Part shown: piece after piece, positions 32,420-41,847 of the stretch | Numbering within the stretch: the first letter of the stretch is position 1 | Layout: every line of letters starts with the position of its first letter | Assembly: GCA_001315925.1 (NCBI GenBank) | Contig: BBBF01000001.1 | Span: forward strand, 1 to 64,000 | Source of the DNA: Thermocladium modestius JCM 10088 | GTDB taxonomy: Archaea; Thermoproteota; Thermoprotei; Thermoproteales; Thermocladiaceae | Direction of reading: 5' to 3' | Length of the DNA: 64,000 nucleotides | Translations under genes and position numbers: made by a program | Notes under the pieces: generated by a model | Told to the model about the DNA's origin: nothing | Seen by the model: only the letters and a program-made list of their open reading frames with translations | Databases searched by the model: none

Positions 32420-33407
32420 ATGATGACCGTTGCCTTGGGAGGCCCTCCCATCAAGGGAGGGTTATCCCTCCCGAGGCATGAAATATGAACACCACATACA
32501 TCCCATATACGGGTAAAAATAGGGGGGGCTCTCCATGTAGGCTTGGAAAAAGGTTCCGGAACCCCGGGAACCCAAGCGAGCACATGTTCTTAGGCATGGA
32601 TGTAAATAGGGCAAGCATTGATGTAGCCATCATAGGTTGCATTGATGTAATTAATGTGTTTATCAAGGTACTCTCCAGCGAATTAAAATCCCTGGGTCTC
32701 GCCTATGCTATCAATAACGTTGGTCTGATAGATGAGTACCTCATATCTCACGCTAAGATAATCCTTCCATCATTTAATGATAACGAGGTGGAGAAGCTAT
32801 TATCGGCGATATTTTCATCCGCTCATAAACGCATTGATATGGAGTGGCTCGACCTTCTTAGGGTAGGCGCAACTGAGTTCAGGAGATTTTTATCGCGGGA
32901 ACGTAAGCTGGATATGAAGTTGAGCGTGATTGCTATGCGCAGAGCCATGGAATTCGTGGCAAATATGGGAATCCATCCCATTATAGGCATGGAGGCTCTT
33001 CACTCCATGAATAAGTTGGGCGCTATGTACGATTTCGAAATGGATTTCGATGGCCTGCTTCATAATATTGAACTGTCACTGGAGGTGAATCCTCTCAGCT
33101 CAATCCAAATAGAAGCCGAATTGGGGGGATCCACCAATATGAGGTGGAGAGGGTCATTACTTGAAGGCTCCTTGGCTGAATTGATATTGATAAATCCAGC
33201 GAGGACAAGCGGCTTCTGTAGTAATTGCATGAGGCTTGGCTTGATGAGCGAGGTTCGTCGATTCGGCCGCCGCAACGTTTTATGCGCCGGCTGTGGAATA
33301 ATACTGGACAGGGACGAGAACGCATCCATCTCAATTGCTATAATAACAATGATGCTGGCACTCCACGGAACCCGCTTCCGGAGACATTGCCGGGGAATAA
33401 TTTTTAA
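32420..33407 (+). CDS. Compact TnpB-like RuvC nuclease protein (frame broken)
   Basis: Three RuvC motifs are present in order. RuvC-I is FLGMDVNRASIDVAIIG, with Asp about 39 residues after the ATG at 32485. RuvC-II is HPIIGMEALHSMNKLG (Glu about 170). RuvC-III is ILDRDENASISIAI (about 276). A four-cysteine zinc ribbon (TSGFCSNCMRLG ... VLCAGCG) precedes RuvC-III, as in TnpB of IS200/IS605 elements. The N-terminal wedge and REC region of normal TnpB is missing, and the RuvC-I to II distance is longer. A TATA-like gatttaaagag (about 32391) favours ATG at 32420, which needs a slip near 32480. A second slip near 33370 gives a stop at 33407. No TnpA is adjacent. Confidence 0.6.
32432..32477 (+). 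other. Nested stem-loop at the 5' end of the TnpB-like gene
   Basis: An inner perfect hairpin, ccctccc-atcaa-gggaggg, is enclosed by a 10-bp outer stem (ccttgggagg with cctcccgagg, one G-U pair). It lies inside or just before the TnpB-like reading frame, depending on the start. It may be a regulatory RNA fold or a transposon-end hairpin. Confidence 0.45.
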
Positions 33408-33434
33408 TGGGGGGGGTTATTGTCTTGCTAGTTT

Positions 33435-34135
33435 ATGTACATTTCTAGGAGGGCAAACATTAGGACCACCTTGGTGGGCGACGCCGTGATCCTCGGTCCC
33501 AGCAGTGTTGGGGGGGAGGGGGGGTCTATAATAGATAGGAATGTAATAATCGGTTATCCCATACGATCCACGCTTAAGAAGATAGGAAAAATGGATGACA
33601 TGGATGAACTCAGCTCCGGCAGCTTGATAGGTCGTAACTGCGTGATACGGAGTGGAACCGTGATATATGAATCATCCACTTTGGCCGATGACGTGGAGAC
33701 GGGCCATAATGTATTGATAAGGGAGAAGACGGTTATAGGCAGCGGCACCAGAATAGGAACCGCCACTGTAATAGACGGAACCGTGAAGATAGGAAGTAAG
33801 GTTAGCATACAGAGCATGGTGTACATTCCCATCGGCTCCATAATTGGAAATAACGTCTTCATAGGTCCCAACGTCGTTATAACAAATGATAGGTACCCAC
33901 CCAGCAAGAGATTGGATGGAGTCATAATAGAGGACAATGCAGCAATAGGGGGCCAACTCCACGTTAATAGCCGGGATAAGGGTGGGATCGGGATCAATGG
34001 TTGCCGCGGGATCCGTGGTCACGAAGGATGTCCCCCCCAACGTAGTGGTGGCGGGATCCCCCCGCCAGGGTCATATACGATAGATCAACATATTTGGAGA
34101 AACAAAGAAAATACGAGGCAGAGTCCAAGGAATGA
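33435..34135 (+). CDS. Left-handed beta-helix acyltransferase (frame broken)
   Basis: Hexapeptide repeats run through most of the protein: [75 protein letters not shown]. This is the fold of WbpD-like N-acetyltransferases that acetylate UDP-sugars. After slips at a G5 run (33958-33962) and a C6 run near 34060, the tail reads [20 protein letters not shown] and [20 protein letters not shown]. It probably makes a precursor for surface glycans. ATG at 33435 has atttttaat about 30 nt upstream. Confidence 0.7.
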
Positions 34136-34248
34136 CTTACTAGCGCTAACATAGTTGAAATTTCCTACTCATAAGGATGGTGAGATCACGCGAGGGATGA
34201 AAAATAATCCTTTCGTATTAAATCAATAATTCGTCGCGCGGCGATCGA

Positions 34249-34820
34249 TCACTCGGGCGGATACTTGGATTTAAGTATCCTCATGAACTCCCGCATCCAT
34301 TGCGGGTGATCAGGCCATGCCCTGGCGGACACCATCATACCATCAATCACTGCAGCGCCATCTATGAATATCCCGCCCGCATTTTCGACGTCGGGCTTTA
34401 ACGCTGGGTAAGCAGATGATTTCTTTCCCTTGAGCACGCCGGAGGCCGCCAGTATTAGAGGAGCATGGCATAGCTGAGCCACTGGCTTATTACGTTCGAA
34501 GAAGTGCCTAACTATCCTCTGAACATCTGGGTCGTTTCTTATATACTCCGGCGCCCTGCCTCCCGGTATCACCAACGCCACATAATCATCTGGGTTCACA
34601 TCCTTGAAGCTAGATCAGCCTTTACCAAGTAGCCGGGTTTTTCCGTGTATGTATCGAATCCAGGCACGAAGTCGTGGACCACTGTTTGGATCATTTTCTT
34701 ACTGGGCGCGGCTATGTGGACCTCGTATCCCTCCTCCAATAGCCTTTGGTATGGGTAAAGCACCTCCAAGCTTTCGCCTGCATCCCCCCCTGTCAGAATG
34801 AGAACTTTATATTTCGCCAT
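34249..34820 (-). CDS. DJ-1/PfpI family protein (frame broken)
   Basis: The N-terminus KVLILTGGDAGESLEVLYPY and the nucleophile elbow PVAQLCHAPLILAASG (active-site cysteine) define the DJ-1/PfpI superfamily, with PGGRAPEYIRNDP between them. In archaea these act as proteases or as glyoxalase/deglycase-like stress proteins. The slip near 34600 (DLASRM, then FKDVNPDDY) is not in a long run. About 190 residues. TATA (gtatttaaaac) lies about 25 nt upstream. Confidence 0.8.
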
Positions 34821-35110
34821 GAACTAATTATGAGCATTGTTTTAAATACTTATCGCGAAGCGCCCGCTCGATCCCGTTCTCATAATATCGTAGTTTATTG
34901 AACCATTATTGGGCAAGCGAGGGCCTAATATTTATCTCAATCGCTGGATACTTAATTCATTGAGGCAAAGCAGCTCACATTCCTTTTATTATTTGCTAAT
35001 GAATGCAAGAGGGCCTTTTTACAGTAATTCCTGCGGTTAAATGCCTTTTTTATCTTTCATAATCACAACGTTTATAGATGTTAAACTATGTTGGGCATTA
35101 GCTGAATCTT
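34821..35110. other. Intergenic region, no supported gene
   Basis: It is AT-rich and contains the promoter of the DJ-1/PfpI gene at its left end. I see no open frame with coding character and no clear repeat. Confidence 0.4.
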
Positions 35111-35653
35111 TCAATAATTATCAGGCTGCCACTCAAATCCGCTCTTCAATAAGCTGAACACATCATCATCGGTGAGCACTGATATTCCGGTCTCGCTGGG
35201 AAACACCTCTATGTTTATTATCTTGCTGGGGGAGTCCAAGTTTACTTTCCTGCCCACTTGGGGAGCTATCGCGTCTATTATCTGGGCCCGCCTCAAGTCA
35301 ACTCCGCGCTTCCTTATCTCTATCTTGAATGTCTCGTTTTCCCCCCCTATGTTACGGGAGGCCAGCTCCAATGCGGCTTGCTTTATCTTGTCCACGTCGG
35401 TGTCCACAACCACTTGCACAGGAACTACCTTCAGCGTAAACTTGGGGGGGAGATACTTGTTACTGTTTATCAGGCTCTTTATGCCCCCCCTTACATAATT
35501 AAATGGATCAATGCTTGAGAGGGCGGTCAATAACCCATCGAATCCAGTGAATTGAACTTTAACGCTGACTCCCAGTAAGTCCCCTATTTTCTTTAACTCA
35601 CTCATGCAATAACCCTCGGTTCTCCTACCCGTGGAGACGACTAGGTTGAACAC
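35111..35653 (-). CDS. THUMP-domain RNA-binding protein
   Basis: The protein begins VFNLVVSTGRRTEGYCMSEL and continues through KFTLKVVPVQVVVDTDVDKI to a THUMP-like core (FKIEIRKRGVDLRRAQIIDA, APQVGRKVNLDSPSKIINIE). This resembles the TAN1/COG1818 group that assists tRNA acetylation, although a catalytic domain is absent. The GTG at 35653 is preferred over an upstream in-frame start because tttataag lies about 27 nt before it. The frame is intact. Three seven- or six-base runs are in frame. Confidence 0.65.
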   Translation of the reverse strand: MFNLVVSTGRRTEGYCMSELKKIGDLLGVSVKVQFTGFDGLLTALSSIDPFNYVRGGIKSLINSNKYLPPKFTLKVVPVQVVVDTDVDKIKQAALELASRNIGGENETFKIEIRKRGVDLRRAQIIDAIAPQVGRKVNLDSPSKIINIEVFPSETGISVLTDDDVFSLLKSGFEWQPDNY

Positions 35654-35745
35654 GAAATCATAGTTAACTGCATTGCTTATAAATGTACCTAAAGGCGGGC
35701 TCCATCCGATAAAAATATACAACTAGCTCCGCTGTTTAGGCTGGA

Positions 35746-36339
35746 TCACTTGGTTTTGTTGAATCTCTTGCTTCTTCGCCTTTCGATCAGCGAGGCAATA
35801 TATAACGCTGGGGGGGCGGTCAACGAGATCCAGTAAAGCAATGTAGGTTGGCTGTCCACCATCAAGGCTAAGGACTCACTGCCCATATTTATGACGTATT
35901 GCTCGCTGCCGATTATCAGCAATGGATAGGAGGAGAAACCACTCAAGTTAGTTCCCAGAGTTCCAAGGAATGGAGCCAAGCGAGGTAATGCTATGGCGAG
36001 CACCAGGTATATTATTACTGGGTCCAAAATATATAATATGGGCAACCAAAACATGGTGGAATAATTACCGGGTTCATCACTGAAGATCGATTCATATAGG
36101 CGGAACGCCAATACTGTGAGGATATAGAGGGCGAATCCCATTAACAACACGGTAATTACCCTGGATATCAATAGATATTTGCCGAGAAGCATAATGGATA
36201 AATAAAAGGGCGAATCCTTTATCGCAATCAATTCGCCCATGCTATACGACCACCAATAATGAACAGGATAGATAAGGGAGATTATTACAATTAGGGCAGA
36301 ATCCACGTAATAAATAACGGCCAGGGGGGGATACCTCAT
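35746..36339 (-). CDS. Hypothetical membrane protein
   Basis: The 197-residue product has about four to five hydrophobic helices (DSALIVIISLIYPVHYWW, YLLISRVITVLLMGFALYIL, LPILYILDPVIIYLVLAIAL, LLYWISLTAPPALYIASLIE) and a basic tail (RRRSKRFNKTK). No family recognised. The start lies right beside the insertion sequence. Confidence 0.45.
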   Translation of the reverse strand: MRYPPLAVIYYVDSALIVIISLIYPVHYWWSYSMGELIAIKDSPFYLSIMLLGKYLLISRVITVLLMGFALYILTVLAFRLYESIFSDEPGNYSTMFWLPILYILDPVIIYLVLAIALPRLAPFLGTLGTNLSGFSSYPLLIIGSEQYVINMGSESLALMVDSQPTLLYWISLTAPPALYIASLIERRRSKRFNKTK

Positions 36340-36344
36340 CTGAC

Positions 36345-36518
36345 CTCCTCCCCCCCGCCTTGAGGGGGGGTGGGGGTTCCCTCTGGGCGGTTCATTGGTT
36401 CGTGGTGCACCGCCATCACCCTCACCGCTTCACAGCTGGCGGGTGCGTAAAGCACCACCCCCCCGCTCCGCTCGTCCAGCGGTGAACCACGGGCTGGGTC
36501 TTCAACCCATTACCCCCC
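36345..36518 (-). ncRNA. Probable omega/reRNA and right end of the IS605 element
   Basis: This structured, G/C-rich stretch follows the tnpB stop on the same strand. It contains complementary segments such as ggttcaccgctgg and a terminal hairpin around ccccgcc-ttga-ggggg. In IS605 elements the TnpB guide RNA comes from exactly this position. Assignment rests on position and structure only. Confidence 0.4.
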
Positions 36519-37700
36519 CTATCCCTCGCCGAGGGGGAGCCCTCGACCCGCGGTTCTTAGGGACTCGGGGATATGTAGGATGTTCATCGACCCATTCAAG
36601 TCCGCATTTATAACCTTCCCCCCCATGCGGGGACACTTGAAAAGACCACGCTTAATACGCCCACCCTCGTGGGCTTCCCCCCCGCATAGGGAGCAAGTCT
36701 TAGAAGTATAAGACTCATACACCCTAACAACCCTTATCCCCCCCAATTCCACCCCCCCAACCTCCTCAAAACGCTTAATAACGTAGTCGTAGTTCCAGAA
36801 GTTCACAGTGAGCTTATTACCATGGTTTTGTCCTATCTCCTTAGGATAACCTATAACAACCTCGCTTACCCCCCCTTCTCCTTCAACCCCCCCTCCATTA
36901 CCTTCCTAACCATGCTATTCAAGGCATGTTTTAAGAACCTCTTCCTCTTATCGTAAAGCAGTTTCAGCCTCCTACTCCTCCTTTGTCCATGCCTTGCCAA
37001 TAGCTTCTGCACGCTACTTATCCTCCTACTGAAGTACTCGTATTGGGAGAGTGCTCCACCACCCTTGAATAGGCACCAAGTGCCGTCCTCAACATAGACA
37101 GTTGCCAAATTAACGATCCCCAAATCCACGGAAGCCCTCAAGCTACCCTCAACTCTCTCGTTATTCTCAACCTCCACTGGAATATGGGCGTACCAACTCC
37201 TCCTCGCCCCATCACAAATTACCTCCAACCTACCCTGTTTCCCACGCCACTTAGGTTTCCCTTTAAACTTGAGGCTTAGCTTGAAGTCCTTTAGGTGAAT
37301 GAGTTGGTTAGTCTCATCAATGATGTACCTATCATTCCTAACGAGAATAATCAATCTGTAATTGCCGTCTTCATCCTTCCAGTACCCTGGAGGTCTTGGT
37401 TTGAACCACTTCGGTAGTTTACCCTCCTTCTTTTCCTTGATTAGGGAGAAGAAGCTCCTCCAGTCCTCAGCGTTCTTCCTAGCCACCTGCTGGGCATTGA
37501 CCTTCAGCGCTTGTTTGTACTTCTCGTAGACCTCCTTTTCGGTTCTGGCGAGGTCCACCCCCCCTCCCCCCCTTCTTGAATTGTTGCGTTCTTAACCAGT
37601 TCACCTCGTTCCAACACTTGGCTGTTGCTATAGCCAGTTCCTTTAGCTTCTCGTGGGTGTTCTTGTCCACGACGAGTTTAACTACGTTAGTTCTCTTCAT
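36519..37700 (-). CDS. tnpB: TnpB RNA-guided nuclease of IS605 (frame broken)
   Basis: It begins MKRTNVVKLVVDKNTHEKLK with an N-terminal helical region. RuvC-I is RASVDLGIVNLATVYVEDG. The middle segment EVVIGYPKEIGQNHGNK has the GYPK form seen in many crenarchaeal TnpB proteins. RuvC-III is VINADLNGSMNIL. The zinc ribbon reads CSLCGGEAHEGG ... CPRMGGKV, so the last expected cysteine is missing. Slips lie at the paired runs near 37560-37570 and at seven-base runs near 36870 and 36890. Activity of this copy is doubtful as assembled. It overlaps tnpA by 14 nt. Confidence 0.75.
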
Positions 37701-38074
37701 TTTCTTTCCCCCCCCACTGTTCCTCAATATATTTCTTTATCGTCTCGCTGGATACGTTTCCAGCAGTCGATACGAAGTAGCTCCTAGTCCAGAGCTTTCC
37801 TCCCGTGTATTTTCTTAACTCTGGGAACTTCTTCAAAACTAGCCTAGCTGATTTCCCTTTGAAGTAGTTTGCAAGGTATGATGGTGAGTATCTGGGCGGA
37901 CAGTTTACGAAGAGGTGTATATGGTCTGGCATCACTTCTAGCTAATGTTTCACAACCCAACTCTTCAGCGATTGATTTCAAGACCTCTTTAATGTATTCA
38001 GCAACGCTTCCGATTGATATGCCTCTACGATACTTAGGAATCCATACGAAATGGTAGTTGCATAGGTATTCCAC
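37687..38074 (-). CDS. tnpA: TnpA Y1 transposase of IS605 (frame broken)
   Basis: It starts EYLCNYHFVWIPKYRRGI. After one slip near 37945 comes the metal-binding HUH motif MPDHIHLFVNCPPRYS. The catalytic tyrosine lies in SSETIKKYIEEQWGG. These define the single-tyrosine HUH transposases of IS200/IS605. About 130 residues, normal size. The slip is not at a long run. Confidence 0.8.
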
Positions 38075-38178
38075 ATGCCTCGTTGATTTATGTTCCGCAA
38101 TACTTTAAAGTATTCAGAGATTTAAAAACTTTACCCCCCCGCCCCCCCTAGAAGGGGGCGAGGCTTGTTGTTCTTTCG

Positions 38179-38597
38179 TCACTTCAAAGTCATGTTGATG
38201 GTCTCAGTCAGGTTAACCCCCCTAAGAACCCCCCCATCATTATGCGCATTGTGCAGTTTCCCACATTCAAACACTCATACGCCGCCCCTTGATTGGTGAC
38301 GTCAACGGCTACTGTGGAAGTGGATCTGGGCATTATGGAGACTTGATTCGCCAATTTGAAGTATTTGCCGCTAACGTTGTATATGGTAACGTAGAAGTCA
38401 AAGGAATTGGACACGGTCAAGTTAATTGTATGACTAATGGAATGGTTACTATATATCAGTATGTGTGGTTCCATGGTTATGCCTCCCTTCATCAGCGAGA
38501 TGAGTTGATTTACGCCAAGCATTGGTTTGCTAACTATAAATACAAGGGCAACGAATGAAATAAATACCAAAATACCCACTATTTTTGCAAAATCCAT
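38179..38597 (-). CDS. Secreted or membrane-anchored protein (frame broken at 3' end)
   Basis: An N-terminal membrane helix (VGILVFISFVALVFIV) is followed by an extracellular beta-rich domain with Asn-x-Ser/Thr sites (NHSISHTINLTVSNSFDFYV, IMPRSTSTVAVDVTNQGAA). After a slip at a six-base run near 38217, the tail reads VNLTETINMTLK and stops at 38179. The family is unknown; a small surface protein is likely. The IS element lies just beyond its end. Confidence 0.45.
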
Positions 38598-38842
38598 ACA
38601 TAGCTATCTTTGCCCATGATTTATTAATTTTTTGTTCGAAGAATTAGCTCATTATGGCCATGGCTGTCTAATGGGTTTCAATTGGAATGTCCAGGCCCCC
38701 CCGCTCCTCAAGTATGGAGCGCAAGCTAATAATTAAGTCGTAACAACCCGTTAATTTTCATCGCAATTCAAGGATGCATTTGAACAGTTAGGGCCGTTTT
38801 TTAAGTTGCATTCCCCTTTTATGCGGAGTGGTTTAAATGGCC

Positions 38843-40351
38843 TTAAATGAAGCCTTCCTCTATTAGTTTGTTGAAGAGTTTTTCCACCATGTTCTTAGAG
38901 CTGAGTATCCTGGGCATCAACAAGGAAATGATTAATAGCAATATAGATATTGCAGCAGTTAGGAGGGTAATTGGATCCACAACATAGAGCAGAGGAGGTA
39001 TCAAGTAGGTGCCCGTTAAAATCACAGCTATTATTCCTATTAAGAAACCAAGGGGATTAACGCGCGGCACGTACTCCTCCAAGCCTACGAATCTATTCTG
39101 TCTTATGCCAGTCCAAGGCGCTACAATCAATGACATGGAGGCTATGCTCGGCATCATGGAGATCAACGATATGGCCACCAACAATGACAAAAAGGATCCC
39201 GTGGCAATATATATTAGAACATAGGCTATTATCCACGGAGATGCCAATACTAACCCAATAAACGATCTAACATACATCCGCTTCCTGAAATACGACGTGC
39301 AGTCCATTGCCATGCAGGATAACCAAAGCCGCTCGCCGCTTATTCCAGATAACGCGAATGAGAAGGCGAATATCCCTATATAGAATGCTGGAAACCAAAT
39401 AAAGATGCTCCCACCCTTGCCGAAGCTTCCCATCCTAGTGAATAGTATCAAGTAAGCGACCGCCGATCCTATTGATATAGGCAGTCCAATCAATAACGCG
39501 TTAACCCGCTGCAACCTATACGCCGAGGAGGCGCCGGCGTTGATTCTGAGCTGAAGTGTTGCCGATAATAGGGATGACTTAAGCATAGCCATGATCGGTC
39601 CCAGACCTGCGAAGCTAATATATGAAGTGGAGGGCTTGACGCTGCTTCTCCTAGGCCTGGGCGATCCGCTCAGCGTTAGGCTGTATATATTGATCGATAT
39701 GGATTTCATATTGCGCTTCAGAGATGCCAGGGACAAGAGCAAAACTAACATGATGACTGCCATGTAATATGCGTTGGGCTTCATGACCATGTATATTATG
39801 TTGAGCTGTGGGTATAATATGCTGGTTGATATGGCGTAGATGGCATAACCCGTTATTGTCAAAATCATTATCTTTCCCCCTTTCAGACCAAGCAGTAAGG
39901 ATATTGAAGATATTATCACTCCCAAGGCAATTGCCTCCACTAAGTACTCGGGCACAACATACGCTCTTCCCGTTATTGCCATGATCATTGGATACCAATA
40001 CGTCATTGCCAGCATAACTGATATATTGGTTATTGCCGCGGTAAGTATCTTGGAAATCATCACGTCAAGCGGGTCCACTGGTGCTGTTAGGACGAAATCC
40101 GCCTCTGCCTTGCTGAACATCGAAATAGAAGGAAATAGATAAAAGACGAGGAAAACGGATATGTACAACACGTACTCGCTCGGCAGCTCTATATTGGCCA
40201 TGTGAACGTTGCTGAGGCCAACAAGATATGATAGGGAGACGAAGAACATCGATATGCCAATAACCAGCAGCGCTATCAATAACCCACCCCTCGTATAGCG
40301 TTCCTTTAGCAGTACCTTAACCATCTTCATTATTATGGCAGCATCCATCAC
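38843..40351 (-). CDS. ABC-2-type export permease
   Basis: The 502-residue membrane protein has about 12 hydrophobic segments. The cytoplasmic loop FSKAEADFVLTAPVDPLDVM resembles permeases of the ABC-2/EcsB type, where it contacts the ATPase. The ATPase gene upstream overlaps by four bases (atga), so they form one exporter. The cargo is unknown. The frame is intact and the whole gene contains no G/C run of six or more. Confidence 0.65.
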   Translation of the reverse strand: MMDAAIIMKMVKVLLKERYTRGGLLIALLVIGISMFFVSLSYLVGLSNVHMANIELPSEYVLYISVFLVFYLFPSISMFSKAEADFVLTAPVDPLDVMISKILTAAITNISVMLAMTYWYPMIMAITGRAYVVPEYLVEAIALGVIISSISLLLGLKGGKIMILTITGYAIYAISTSILYPQLNIIYMVMKPNAYYMAVIMLVLLLSLASLKRNMKSISINIYSLTLSGSPRPRRSSVKPSTSYISFAGLGPIMAMLKSSLLSATLQLRINAGASSAYRLQRVNALLIGLPISIGSAVAYLILFTRMGSFGKGGSIFIWFPAFYIGIFAFSFALSGISGERLWLSCMAMDCTSYFRKRMYVRSFIGLVLASPWIIAYVLIYIATGSFLSLLVAISLISMMPSIASMSLIVAPWTGIRQNRFVGLEEYVPRVNPLGFLIGIIAVILTGTYLIPPLLYVVDPITLLTAAISILLLIISLLMPRILSSKNMVEKLFNKLIEEGFI

Positions 40352-41079
40352 TCATCACTCATTAATCTGGCAACTACCTCCTCTATTCGCTCATCATTCT
40401 TGGATAGGCCGGCCAAGTCGGTCATGGAGCCGCTCCATATAGCGTGGCCCTTATTTATTATCAAGACTTGATCAGCCAATCGCTGGGCTATGCTCATTAT
40501 GTGGGTTGATACTAAAATGGTGGTGCCTCTGGAATGCATTGCATTAAGCATTTTAATGACCCTTTCCTGGGTCGGTATATCCAAGTAATTCAATGGCTCA
40601 TCCATTAAAAGCACCTTAGGGTCATGCAGCACTGCCAATGCTATTGCCACCTTCTGCCTATTTCCCCCCCGAGATAGTCTAGCCACTTGCGAATTCTCGT
40701 ACTCCCTAAGTTCCAATTCATCCAGTAAGTAATTCACCTTATCCATAAGGATGGCCCTATCCATTCTTCGCAAGGCTCCTATGTACTCCATGTTCTCCCT
40801 CACGGTTAACGTTAAGAATGGAGAAGCATCCTCGGGCAGATACCCTAAAACTGCCTTTGCCTTCATCGGCTCCTCATACATGTTAAACCCATTTATTATG
40901 ACGGAACCGGAGTCAGGCCGAAGCAAGCCTGCCAGTATTCTCAAGGTGGTCGTCTTGCCGGCGCCGTTGGGCCCTATCAATGCCATTGCAGCCCCCCCAC
41001 ATGGAACCTTCACAGATAATCCATCAAGGGCCGTCACCAATCCATAATTTTTCCTTAGATCAGAAGCATCAATGCACAT
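40348..41079 (-). CDS. ABC transporter ATP-binding protein
   Basis: Walker A is LIGPNGAGKTTTLRIL, the Q-loop GYLPEDASPF, the signature LSRGGNRQKVAIALAVL, Walker B VLLMDEPLNYLD and the switch ILVSTHIMSIA. The signature normally reads LSxGxxQ(K/R); here an extra Gly (LSRGGNRQK) coincides with a seven-base run near 40665. The domain order matches exporter ATPases of the ABC-2 class. 243 residues, frame intact. Confidence 0.85.
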   Translation of the reverse strand: MCIDASDLRKNYGLVTALDGLSVKVPCGGAAMALIGPNGAGKTTTLRILAGLLRPDSGSVIINGFNMYEEPMKAKAVLGYLPEDASPFLTLTVRENMEYIGALRRMDRAILMDKVNYLLDELELREYENSQVARLSRGGNRQKVAIALAVLHDPKVLLMDEPLNYLDIPTQERVIKMLNAMHSRGTTILVSTHIMSIAQRLADQVLIINKGHAIWSGSMTDLAGLSKNDERIEEVVARLMSDE

Positions 41080-41311
41080 ATACGAGTCCCGCCACGTAAG
41101 GCTTAATATTATTTTTCTGGAACGGCTGGGTGATTGGCCTTTAATGATTAATATAAAAATTGTTCTGAATGATTTGCGTTACCAAAAATTGGACACGCAA
41201 TTTGATAGATGAATCGTTAATGAATGATAAGTCTCGCCCTTTCAAGGTGGGGGGGAGGAGGGCAGATCCATTTAAAGGTAAAAGCCTCATTTAATTTATG
41301 CGGTTTCAGCC

Positions 41312-41683
41312 TTAGGCTGAGGCCTGAGTTGTTTTTCTCCTTGATTGTAGATAATCCATCAATGCCCTTCCTTGGTATCGAGACAGGATATCCATCACTA
41401 GATTCCTTAACTCGTCTTGGCTGCATTGGCACTTGGTTCGCACGGCTATCAATTCCCGCCTCCGTTTGTTTTCATAACCCACTAACTCCACGTCTTTTCC
41501 ATCTATTATGTCGTTGCCGTAGAGCATCTTCCCATCGCCCACCTCGACAACGGCGGACACCGAGTGCGTCCACTCGTTCACGACATCGACTTCCACTAAA
41601 TCATCTATTTTAATTCCAACTCTCTCTCCATTTACATATATTAAATAAATTCCATCGCTGTACTTCACCTCCACGTTAAGCAC
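41312..41683 (-). CDS. Hypothetical protein with CxC motif
   Basis: The 123-residue product has a beta-rich first half (VEVKYSDGIYLIYVNGERVG, VDVVNEWTHSVSAVVEVGDG) and a helical C-terminal part (CQCSQDELRNLVMDILSRYQ). No family recognised. The frame is intact and the gene has no G/C run of six or more. Confidence 0.45.
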   Translation of the reverse strand: MLNVEVKYSDGIYLIYVNGERVGIKIDDLVEVDVVNEWTHSVSAVVEVGDGKMLYGNDIIDGKDVELVGYENKRRRELIAVRTKCQCSQDELRNLVMDILSRYQGRALMDYLQSRRKTTQASA

Positions 41684-41847
41684 TTGGGTCGCGTTGAGTT
41701 ATCGGGCCATCATTTAAAGGTTATTGTTAACATAAACAATAAGCCACCTCCATGAATGGGAGCACTCCGTTCTCGCGTTGAGACTTCCACCCTTAACCCT
41801 CGATGAGTTAACGGTAAATTATGGCTGGATCCTTTGAGGGAGCCGCA

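Larger units (their letters stand above)
36345..38165 (-). mobile_element. IS200/IS605-family insertion sequence
   Basis: One element carries tnpA and tnpB in the same orientation with a small overlap. It is flanked by G/C-rich hairpins near 36345-36375 (right end) and at 38141-38160 (left end; gccccc ... gggggc). IS605 elements move as single-stranded DNA and give no target duplication, so exact ends cannot be fixed by eye. It sits directly downstream of the gene at 38179-38597. Both genes have frame breaks. Confidence 0.75.

Noticed and set aside
36395-36613. Plus-strand open frame inside the IS right end
   Set aside because: It is antisense to tnpB and the guide-RNA region, with Pro/Arg-rich shadow composition.
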